Position numbers and translations under genes: made by a program
Notes under the pieces: model-generated
Told to the model about the DNA's origin: nothing
Databases searched by the model: none
What the model saw: the letters and a program-made list of their open reading frames with translations, nothing else
Part shown: positions 27,142-34,044 of the stretch, piece after piece
How the letters are laid out: each line of letters starts with the position of its first letter
Numbering within the stretch: the first letter of the stretch is position 1
Assembly (NCBI GenBank): GCA_963789535.1
Contig: CAWBKU010000005.1
Coordinates: 1,488,001 to 1,552,000, forward strand
DNA from: CAVXHQ01 sp963789535
GTDB lineage: Bacteria > Pseudomonadota > Alphaproteobacteria > Rhodobacterales > Rhodobacteraceae
Direction of reading: 5' to 3'
DNA length: 64,000 bases

Positions 27142-27475
27142 CCAGACAAGGCAGTCAAAGTTCTCGATATCGAAGATCACCCAACCGAAGGCGCGGACTG
27201 TTGCCATTTCGCAACTCTCGCCCTTGACATGTAAGTTACTGCGAATGAGGTCAAAATTTGGCTTTATTGGCTCTAAGTCAAGAATTTTCGGCAAATTGTT
27301 CCTGCAGCGTAAACAATACTGAAAAAACACTTGAATAACCTGCGTAACTGAGTAACCTGACGTTACGTTGCCGCATCGACCCCAAATACATTCCACCGTA
27401 GGCGGGGGCGGTCACGTGAAGCACAAAGACCGTAGTCGGCGCAATTACGCGCCGACCAGGAGTAAAGGAGGTTAA
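27142..27475. other. AT-rich non-coding region upstream of the 25-residue peptide gene
   Basis: 334 bases with no convincing gene and clearly lower GC than the flanks. I see a GTTGC/GCAAC hairpin (about 27200-27215), a TTGACA box at 27224-27229 without an obvious -10 partner, two direct GTAAC repeats and a CGTAAC-N13-GTTACG inverted repeat (27343-27367), and a perfect 8-bp hairpin GTCGGCGC/GCGCCGAC (27435-27456) just before the ribosome binding site. The inverted repeat looks like an operator; the hairpin could control translation. Confidence 0.5.
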
Positions 27476-27553
27476 ATGGCGAACTTGCTGATCTGTGTCG
27501 GGACAGGACTAGTGTTCCTCGGCACAGTGGTCGTCTTGCTGGGTCCAAACTAG
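27476..27553 (+). CDS. Predicted 25-residue single-helix membrane peptide
   Basis: A 25-codon reading frame, ATG to TAG. The product starts MANLLICVG, continues with a hydrophobic stretch of Val, Leu, Gly and Thr, and ends LLGPN: essentially one transmembrane helix with no charged residue. A perfect AAGGAGGT ribosome binding site (27465-27472) lies three bases before the ATG, a hairpin stands upstream and a strong hairpin downstream, so it looks like a compact single-gene unit. It could be a small regulatory membrane protein or a toxin-like peptide; neither is shown. It lies in an AT-rich island 84 bases before an unrecognised gene on the same strand. Confidence 0.6.
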   Translation: MANLLICVGTGLVFLGTVVVLLGPN

Positions 27554-27559
27554 CAAGAT

Positions 27560-27586
27560 GGGACGGCGGTGCATACCCGCCGTCCC
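27560..27586 (+). terminator. Strong hairpin after the 25-residue peptide gene
   Basis: A perfect 10-bp stem (GGGACGGCGG / CCGCCGTCCC) with a seven-base loop starts six bases after the peptide stop codon. It is followed by GCTTCGTAT, a weak T-tract. It probably ends or stabilises the small transcript before the downstream gene. Confidence 0.7.
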
Positions 27587-27636
27587 GCTTCGTATCCCCA
27601 ATATTCGTCACCGTCAAGTAGGAATCTGTGAGACCT

Positions 27637-28617
27637 ATGCTTGAAGATAGCGCAACCAAAGCAGCAATACTCTTGAAGGACCTGCTTAAAAGGCTGTCGC
27701 GGTCCGGTACCTCATACTCCGAAATAAGCCATTTGGTCGGTGAACGCGAGTGGTCCGAAAATTCGATAAAGCAGTTTGTTCACCGTGACAAGGTCCCGAG
27801 AATTACTCCAAAGCTTGTGTTGCTTGCTGAAATCGTTGTTGACAGGCTGAGCGAAGTTCTTGGAGAGAGTTCGTTGACTCCTTTCGAATATCAATTGATG
27901 TCAAGTCTTATTGCGCGAAAGGACCGAGAATATTCGTTCACCGAACTCAAGGAGGAGCTTTCTAGCAGATTTAGCGCCCTTAAAGGAAAAAGTCCGGTCG
28001 CTTATCTCCCGCCACAAGTCGCGTTTGTTAGGTTTGGCCGTCCTGAAGGTATTGAGAGATCCAACAAGATGATAATCATTCTTGTTGAAATTGTTCAGTC
28101 TGGAAGCGGACACTTCTTCACAATGAAGATAACTGGGTCGCAGAAGCGTCGTAGAGTAGTGATTGGAGATGTTTCCTTTACTCTCAACAATACCTACTTC
28201 TCCGGCATCGCATACTCGGTACATGAATTGATGACTGACGAGGAGTTTCTTGAACTTGACACCTTTGATATTAAGGTCCTTGATCGCTGTTCATCAAGAA
28301 ATGAGGTTGGTCTTGAGATTTTTGCAATCTCGAATTCAGATATGTCGTACTCAGTTGTTCCCACATCGTTCTGTGGGTTGGATGGGGAAGGGCATCCCAT
28401 ATCTGGCATCGGGGCACTTATATCTTGCGAGCAGTTCTCAAAATTCAATATTTCTGGTAGTGTCTCGAGCTCGGTCGACTGCACGGGCGAAAACAAAGAA
28501 CTGTTCGAAGCGCTTAGGTTGTCGAGTTGCAAAACACTCATACACCCGAAAGGTGGTTCGTATGCGATCCAGGAAAAGCTTTTTGAGAGGCTCGATCAAT
28601 CAGCATCAAAGCACTAG
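27637..28617 (+). CDS. Unrecognised protein in an AT-rich acquired locus
   Basis: A 326-residue protein from the ATG at 27637 (a GTG at 27628 would add three residues). I do not recognise a family. The first 70 residues are helical and contain YSEISHLVGEREWSENSIKQ, then FVHRDKVPRITPKLV, which could be a helix-turn-helix; a later part is strand-rich (SFTLNNTYFSGIAYSVHELM). No membrane segment or signal peptide is seen. Codon use is much richer in A/T than that of the neighbours, so it was acquired by transfer. It converges on lepA with a 30-base gap. Possible roles, including defence or regulation, are pure speculation. Confidence 0.7.
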   Translation: MLEDSATKAAILLKDLLKRLSRSGTSYSEISHLVGEREWSENSIKQFVHRDKVPRITPKLVLLAEIVVDRLSEVLGESSLTPFEYQLMSSLIARKDREYSFTELKEELSSRFSALKGKSPVAYLPPQVAFVRFGRPEGIERSNKMIIILVEIVQSGSGHFFTMKITGSQKRRRVVIGDVSFTLNNTYFSGIAYSVHELMTDEEFLELDTFDIKVLDRCSSRNEVGLEIFAISNSDMSYSVVPTSFCGLDGEGHPISGIGALISCEQFSKFNISGSVSSSVDCTGENKELFEALRLSSCKTLIHPKGGSYAIQEKLFERLDQSASKH

Positions 28618-28647
28618 AGGATTTGTTGCCCCGGCTACTTGAGCCAT

Positions 28648-30447
28648 TTAAGTATCCATCTTCAGTGCCGAAATAAACGCCTCCTGCGGAATATCCACCT
28701 TCCCGAACTGCCGCATCTTCTTCTTCCCCGCCTTCTGCTTGTCCAGCAGCTTGCGCTTGCGCGACGCATCCCCGCCATAGCATTTCGCCGTCACGTCCTT
28801 GCGCAACGCGCTCAGCGTCTCGCGCGCGATCACCTTGCCGCCGATCGCCGCCTGGATGGGGATCTTGAACATGTGCCGCGGGATCAGATCCTTCAGCTTT
28901 TCCACCATCGCCCGCCCCCGCATCTCGGCCCGGTCGCGGTGGACCATCATCGACAGGGCGTCCACCGGCTCGTCGTTGACCAGCACCGACATCTTCACCA
29001 GCGCATCCTCCTGATATCCCGTCAACGCATAGTCGAACGACGCGTAGCCTTTGGTAACGCTTTTGAGCCTGTCGTAGAAATCGAACACCACTTCGTTCAG
29101 CGGCAGATCATAGACCACCATCGCCCGCCCGCCGACATAGGTGAGGTCCAGTTGCACCCCGCGCCGGTCCTGGCACAGCTTCAGCACGTCGCCGAGATAG
29201 TCGTCCGGCACCAGGATCGTCGCCTTGATCCGCGGCTCCTCGATGTGGTCGACGTACGTCAGGTCCGGCATGTCGGCGGGGTTGTGCAGCTCCTTCTCGG
29301 TGCCGTCCTTCATGTGCAGGTGATACACCACCGACGGCGCCGTGGTGATGAGGTCGATGTCGTATTCCCGCTCGAGGCGGTCGCGGATCACCTCGAGGTG
29401 CAGCAGCCCGAGGAACCCGCAGCGAAAGCCGAAGCCGAGGGCGGCGCTGGTCTCCATCTCGAACGAGAACGACGCATCGTTCAGTGCCAGCTTTTCGATG
29501 GCATCCCGCAAGTCCTCGAATTCGTTGCTGTCCACCGGGAACAACCCGCAGAACACCACCGGCTGCGCGGGTTTGAAACCGGGCAGGGCCGTATCGGTCC
29601 CCTTGCGCTCGGAGGTGATCGTGTCCCCCACGCGCGTATCGCGAACCTGTTTGATCGACGCCGTGATGAACCCGATCTCGCCCGGCCCCAGCACCTCGAC
29701 ATCGACCATCTGCGGCCGGAAAACACCAATCTTGTCAATCTGATGCAGGGTGCCATTCGACATGAACCTGACCCGGTCGCCCTGCCGCATCTGCCCATCG
29801 ACGATCCGCACCAGCACGATGACCCCGAGGTAGCTGTCGTACCACGAATCGACCAGCATCGCCTTCAGCGGCTTGTCCGCGTCCCCCTTCGGCGCGGGCA
29901 GGCGGTGCACGATGGCCTCCAGCGTCTCCTTGATCCCGACGCCGGTCTTGGCGCTGACCCTGATCGCGTCCGATGCGTCGATGCCGATCACGTCCTCGAT
30001 CTGGGCGGCGACGGCGGCGCAATCGCTTGCAGGCAGGTCGATCTTGTTCAGGACCGGCACGATCTCGTGGTCGGCATCCAGCGCGTGATAGACGTTGGCC
30101 AGCGTCTGCGCCTCGACACCCTGCGACGAGTCCACCACCAGCAGCGACCCTTCGACGGCCCGCATCGAACGCGACACCTCATAGGCGAAATCGACGTGGC
30201 CGGGGGTGTCGATCAGGTTCAGGACATAGGCCTCGCCGTTCTGCGCGACATAGTCGATCCGCACCGTCTGGGCCTTGATGGTGATCCCCCGCTCACGCTC
30301 GATGTCCATGCTGTCGAGCATCTGCGCCTTCATGTCGCGCGCGGCGACGGTGTTCGTCTCCTGGATGAGGCGGTCGGCGAGCGTGGATTTCCCGTGGTCG
30401 ATGTGCGCGACGATGGAGAAATTGCGGATGTGTGAGATGTCGGTCAT
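28648..30447 (-). CDS. lepA: Elongation factor 4 (LepA)
   Basis: A 599-residue translational GTPase that acts on the ribosome and can back-translocate tRNAs. G motifs are AHIDHGKST (P-loop), RGITIKAQT (switch I), DTPGHVDF (G3) and NKIDLP (G4). The C-terminal LepA domain ends ISALKMDT, with KRKLLDKQKAGKKKM in the tail. The length is exactly standard. The last ~60 bases of the gene are slightly AT-richer, next to the acquired gene that converges on it. Confidence 0.97.
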   Translation of the reverse strand: MTDISHIRNFSIVAHIDHGKSTLADRLIQETNTVAARDMKAQMLDSMDIERERGITIKAQTVRIDYVAQNGEAYVLNLIDTPGHVDFAYEVSRSMRAVEGSLLVVDSSQGVEAQTLANVYHALDADHEIVPVLNKIDLPASDCAAVAAQIEDVIGIDASDAIRVSAKTGVGIKETLEAIVHRLPAPKGDADKPLKAMLVDSWYDSYLGVIVLVRIVDGQMRQGDRVRFMSNGTLHQIDKIGVFRPQMVDVEVLGPGEIGFITASIKQVRDTRVGDTITSERKGTDTALPGFKPAQPVVFCGLFPVDSNEFEDLRDAIEKLALNDASFSFEMETSAALGFGFRCGFLGLLHLEVIRDRLEREYDIDLITTAPSVVYHLHMKDGTEKELHNPADMPDLTYVDHIEEPRIKATILVPDDYLGDVLKLCQDRRGVQLDLTYVGGRAMVVYDLPLNEVVFDFYDRLKSVTKGYASFDYALTGYQEDALVKMSVLVNDEPVDALSMMVHRDRAEMRGRAMVEKLKDLIPRHMFKIPIQAAIGGKVIARETLSALRKDVTAKCYGGDASRKRKLLDKQKAGKKKMRQFGKVDIPQEAFISALKMDT

Positions 30448-30568
30448 CCGCCGGATATGCAGGGGTTTGCGGGGTGGGGCAAGGGGCGTCGCGGATGCGG
30501 ACCTTCCCCGCGGGGAAGGCGTTCGGGGCGTTAGGGTGGTGTTAACCGCGATGTGCCGAAGGTGGGGG

Positions 30569-31228
30569 ATGACCCGTTATCGCCGCCCTGCCGTGACCGG
30601 CAACCCGATCTTCTTCACCGTCTGCCTCGCGGACCGGTCGTCGGACCTGTTGGTGCGGGAGGTTGCCCAGTTGCGGTTGGCGGTGCGCGAGGCGATGGCC
30701 GAGCGGCCTTTCGTCATCGACGCCTGGGTGGTGTTGCCCGATCACCTCCATGCGGTGTGGACCCTGCCCGCCGGGGACCGCGATTTCGGCACGCGGTGGG
30801 GCGCGATCAAGTCCAGGTTCTCGCGGTCGGTCTTGCGGGCCGCCGGATGGCCGGGACGTAGGATGGGGTTTCACCCCATCGACCGACCCGTCGGCGAAGA
30901 GGTGACGGTGGCGCCCGGTGCCGACGGTGCAACGATGGGGTATGACCCCATCCTGCGGGAGGCGGAGAGGTCGGGCGTCAGGCGGACGCCGTCGAAGGTG
31001 GCGAAGGGCGATGCGGGCATCTGGCAACGGCGGTTCTGGGAGCATCACATCCGGGACGAGCGGGATTACGACAACCATGTGCGGTATTGCTTGCGGAATC
31101 CGGTGAAGCACGGGTTGGTGAGCCGGGCGGTGGACTGGCCGCACTCGTCGATCCACCGGGATATCCGGGCGGGGCGGGTGGAGGCGGAATGGGTTGGGGC
31201 GGAGAGTAAGGGGGCGTTCGGGGAGTAG
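30569..31228 (+). CDS. REP-associated tyrosine transposase (RAYT, Y1/HUH family)
   Basis: A 219-residue Y1-type HUH endonuclease. The HUH motif is H59-L-H61 in VLPDHLHAVWTLP, and the conserved DYDNHVRYCLRNPVKHG (about 166-182) carries the catalytic Tyr region. RAYTs are thought to mobilise REP palindromes. Between the two motifs lies an extra segment (about 98-140) reading MGFHPID and MGYDPIL; its DNA is two copies of the family D palindrome. The ATG at 30569 follows AGGTGGGGG; an in-frame ATG at 30551 is the alternative. The gene ends 65 bases before the convergent DUF4238 gene. Confidence 0.9.
   Translation: MTRYRRPAVTGNPIFFTVCLADRSSDLLVREVAQLRLAVREAMAERPFVIDAWVVLPDHLHAVWTLPAGDRDFGTRWGAIKSRFSRSVLRAAGWPGRRMGFHPIDRPVGEEVTVAPGADGATMGYDPILREAERSGVRRTPSKVAKGDAGIWQRRFWEHHIRDERDYDNHVRYCLRNPVKHGLVSRAVDWPHSSIHRDIRAGRVEAEWVGAESKGAFGE
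30863..30952. repeat. Two family D palindromes inside the transposase gene
   Basis: The copies are GATGGGGTTTCACCCCATC (30863-30881) and GATGGGGTATGACCCCATC (30934-30952), about 70 bases apart. Both lie in frame and encode MGFHPI and MGYDPI, so the reading frame of the gene is preserved. They match the cluster at 24389-24479. Confidence 0.85.
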
Positions 31229-31292
31229 GATAGGGTTTGGCCCGGTATTGGGCATCGGATGGTGGGGTAAATCTCGTCTTAAAATTCGCGAG

Positions 31293-32303
31293 TTACGACA
31301 ATAAGTTCTCAAATCGCATCATCTTCTCGACTTCCCTATCAGAAATAAGCTTCGCGTTCTTTCCTATATGCCTACAAAGCTTATTGAGATTGCTTGTACG
31401 ACCAACGAACGATCTATATGAACATCCAGCCAGAATGCTACGAATTGTTTCGGATGTTCGATCTGTAGGCCTTTTGGTATACCCATGGATATACTGGCTT
31501 GAGGAGAGTGGAATTATCAACTCTGATCGGCCATCACCTCTACTAGAAATAGGAGAGATAGTATCTCCTAAGAAGGCAACACCAGTATCCGGTAGGATGA
31601 TATCCTCGATTGTATAGCGAAGCCTATATTCCTTTTCCAAGTGCATCGTGGTTCTCTGGCTCTCAGAAAAGCCGCTTAGGATTGCCTTGTTCTGTCCGGC
31701 CTTAGCAAAATCTGTGAGACCTGACAAAAACTCTCTAAGTGCGTTGGATGCCTGGCCCGCTAATTTGGGTGCTTCCTTAATCAACAGTTCGCCAAGATAA
31801 ATTTCAACGGCCGCTTCCGCAAGTTTCCGATCCTCTGGACCTAGGCAAAGCTCGTCAAGTTTATCTTTGATTATCTGCGGGTTCTTTTCCAGATGGGCTC
31901 GAACAAACAAGGTCATCTTCTTAGGATCAGACATGGCATTGGCGAGGGCAGTTACAAGTCGGTTCACAACCAAAGATGCTTCCTGCCGAAGAAACAGTGA
32001 TCTGATTTCTAAGTGACTGACCACAGGGGCAAGGATTGCGGGATTGGCGACTGTCCCATCATCAGAAATCCGCAATTCTTGAAGATAAGACTGAACGCCA
32101 TTTTCGAATTCGGTTATAACGTCGTCCGCTGCATTGTTTCCATCAGTAGCGTAGAAGTTGTCTTCCGCTCCATATGCATAAGTTGACGTTTGCCTTGGTT
32201 CTAGGCCTTTTTCGTATATCCAGACGTGGTGATGCTTACCCCGTTTGACACCAAAACCACGTTGGAAAAACTGCCAAACATGATGTTGGTGTTTCCCGGC
32301 CAT
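31293..32303 (-). CDS. DUF4238 family protein
   Basis: A 336-residue protein whose N-terminus KHQHHVWQFFQRGFGVKRGK has the DUF4238 pattern (paired His, then WQFxxRxF). The family function is unknown; members are sporadic in bacteria. The body is helical with no membrane segment. Codon use is clearly AT-richer than the neighbours, so it was acquired. The ATG lies two bases after the ettA stop, and the GAGG of the ettA end can serve as its ribosome binding site, so it is translated from the ettA message. Confidence 0.8.
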   Translation of the reverse strand: MAGKHQHHVWQFFQRGFGVKRGKHHHVWIYEKGLEPRQTSTYAYGAEDNFYATDGNNAADDVITEFENGVQSYLQELRISDDGTVANPAILAPVVSHLEIRSLFLRQEASLVVNRLVTALANAMSDPKKMTLFVRAHLEKNPQIIKDKLDELCLGPEDRKLAEAAVEIYLGELLIKEAPKLAGQASNALREFLSGLTDFAKAGQNKAILSGFSESQRTTMHLEKEYRLRYTIEDIILPDTGVAFLGDTISPISSRGDGRSELIIPLSSSQYIHGYTKRPTDRTSETIRSILAGCSYRSFVGRTSNLNKLCRHIGKNAKLISDREVEKMMRFENLLS

Positions 32304-32305
32304 TC

Positions 32306-33961
32306 CTACCTCACAAACTTCTTGAACTTCACCCGCTTCGGCTGCATCGCGTCAACCCCTAGACGCCGCTTCTTGTCTTCTTCGTAGTCCTCGAAGTTGC
32401 CCTCGAACCACTCCACATGCGCATCACCTTCAAATGCTAGAATATGCGTGCAGATTCGATCAAGAAAAAACCGGTCGTGGGAGATGACGACGGCGCAGCC
32501 GGCGAAGTCGACGAGGGCGTCCTCCAAGGCGCGGAGGGTTTCGACGTCGAGGTCGTTGGTGGGCTCGTCGAGGAGCAGGACGTTGCCGCCGGATTTCAGG
32601 AGTTTGGCCATGTGGACGCGGTTGCGTTCGCCGCCCGAGAGGGAGCCGACCTTCTTCTGCTGGTCGCCGCCCTTGAAGTTGAAGGCGCTGCAGTAGGCGC
32701 GGGAGTTCATTTCGGCGTCGCCGAGGGTGATGAGTTCGGCGCCGCCGGTGATTTCCTCCCAGACGGTCGCGTCCGCGGACAGGGCGTCGCGGGACTGGTC
32801 GACGTAGGAGAGTTGCACCGTGTCGCCGTATTCGACGGTGCCTGCGTCGGGCTGGGTCTGGCCGGTGAGCATGGAGAAGAGGGTGGATTTGCCGGCGCCG
32901 TTCGGGCCGATCACGCCGACGATGCCGCCGGGGGGCAGGCTGAACGTCAGGTCCTCGATCAGGAGCTTGTCGCCCATCGCCTTCTTCAGGCCCTCGACCT
33001 CGATCACCTTGTTCCCGAGGCGCTGGCCGTTGGGAATGATGATCTGGGCGTAGGCCATCTTTTCGCGCTCGGACTGCCCGGCCATCTGTTCGTAGGCGTT
33101 GATCCGGGCCTTGGACTTCGCCTGCCGCGCCTTGGCGCCCTGACGCATCCATTCGAGTTCGCGCTCGAGGGTCTTTTGCTTGGACTTGTCCTCCTTGGCC
33201 TCGCGCTCCAGCCGCTTGGCCTTTTGCTCCAGCCAGGCGGAGTAATTGCCCTCGTAGGGGATGCCGCGGCCGCGGTCCAACTCGAGGATCCAGCCGGTGA
33301 TATCGTCGAGGAAATAGCGGTCGTGGGTGACGACGAGGATGGTGCCGGCATAGTCGATCAGGTGGTTTTGCAACCAGGCGATGGTCTCGGCGTCGAGGTG
33401 GTTGGTCGGCTCGTCGAGGAGCAGCATGTCGGGCGCCTCGAGCAGGAGCTTGCACAGGGCGACGCGCCGCGCCTCGCCGCCGGACAGCGTGGCAACGGAG
33501 GCATCGTCGGGCGGACAGCGCAGCGCCTCCATGCTGACGTCGATCTGGGCGTCGAGATCCCAGAGGTTCGCGGCGTCGATCTGGTCCTGAAGTGCCGCCA
33601 TCTCGTCGGCGGTCTCGTCGGAGTAGTTGACGGCAAGCTCGTTGTAGCGGTCGAGGATCGCCTGTTTCGGGGCGACGCCCTCCATGACGTTCTCGCGCAC
33701 CGTCTTGGTCTCGTCCAGATGCGGCTCTTGCGGCAGGTAGCCGACGCGGGCGCCCTCGGCGTGCCAGGCCTCGCCGGTGAAATCCTTGTCGAGGCCGGCC
33801 ATGATCTTGAGCAGGGTCGACTTGCCCGAGCCGTTGACGCCGACCACGCCGATCTTGACGCCCGGCAGGAAATTCAGGCGAATGTTCTCGAACACCTTCT
33901 TGCCGCCCGGCCAGGCCTTGGAAACGCCGTCCATGAAGTAGACGTATTGATAGGCGGCCAT
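32306..33961 (-). CDS. ettA: Energy-dependent translational throttle protein EttA (ABC-F)
   Basis: A 551-residue ABC-F ATPase that binds the ribosomal E site and gates translation according to the ATP/ADP ratio. Two ATP-binding cassettes are visible: Walker A GVNGSGKST and GPNGAGKST, signatures LSGGE in both halves, and Walker B LLLDEPTNHLDAE and LLLDEPTNDLDVE. No membrane domain is present. The length matches EttA. The last ~150 bases (32310-32470) use AT-richer codons than the rest, as if replaced together with the adjacent DUF4238 gene. Confidence 0.96.
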   Translation of the reverse strand: MAAYQYVYFMDGVSKAWPGGKKVFENIRLNFLPGVKIGVVGVNGSGKSTLLKIMAGLDKDFTGEAWHAEGARVGYLPQEPHLDETKTVRENVMEGVAPKQAILDRYNELAVNYSDETADEMAALQDQIDAANLWDLDAQIDVSMEALRCPPDDASVATLSGGEARRVALCKLLLEAPDMLLLDEPTNHLDAETIAWLQNHLIDYAGTILVVTHDRYFLDDITGWILELDRGRGIPYEGNYSAWLEQKAKRLEREAKEDKSKQKTLERELEWMRQGAKARQAKSKARINAYEQMAGQSEREKMAYAQIIIPNGQRLGNKVIEVEGLKKAMGDKLLIEDLTFSLPPGGIVGVIGPNGAGKSTLFSMLTGQTQPDAGTVEYGDTVQLSYVDQSRDALSADATVWEEITGGAELITLGDAEMNSRAYCSAFNFKGGDQQKKVGSLSGGERNRVHMAKLLKSGGNVLLLDEPTNDLDVETLRALEDALVDFAGCAVVISHDRFFLDRICTHILAFEGDAHVEWFEGNFEDYEEDKKRRLGVDAMQPKRVKFKKFVR

Positions 33962-34044
33962 GAGGTTCCTCCGGTGTTGCGAACCCGCACCTGATAGTGC
34001 GGCGCCGGGGGAGGGGCAATGGTGGGGCCGATGTCAGGGGGCGG

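Noticed and set aside
27363..27659. 98-residue minus-strand frame over the peptide gene
   Set aside because: Its start lies inside the downstream gene, it has no ribosome site, and it covers both hairpins.
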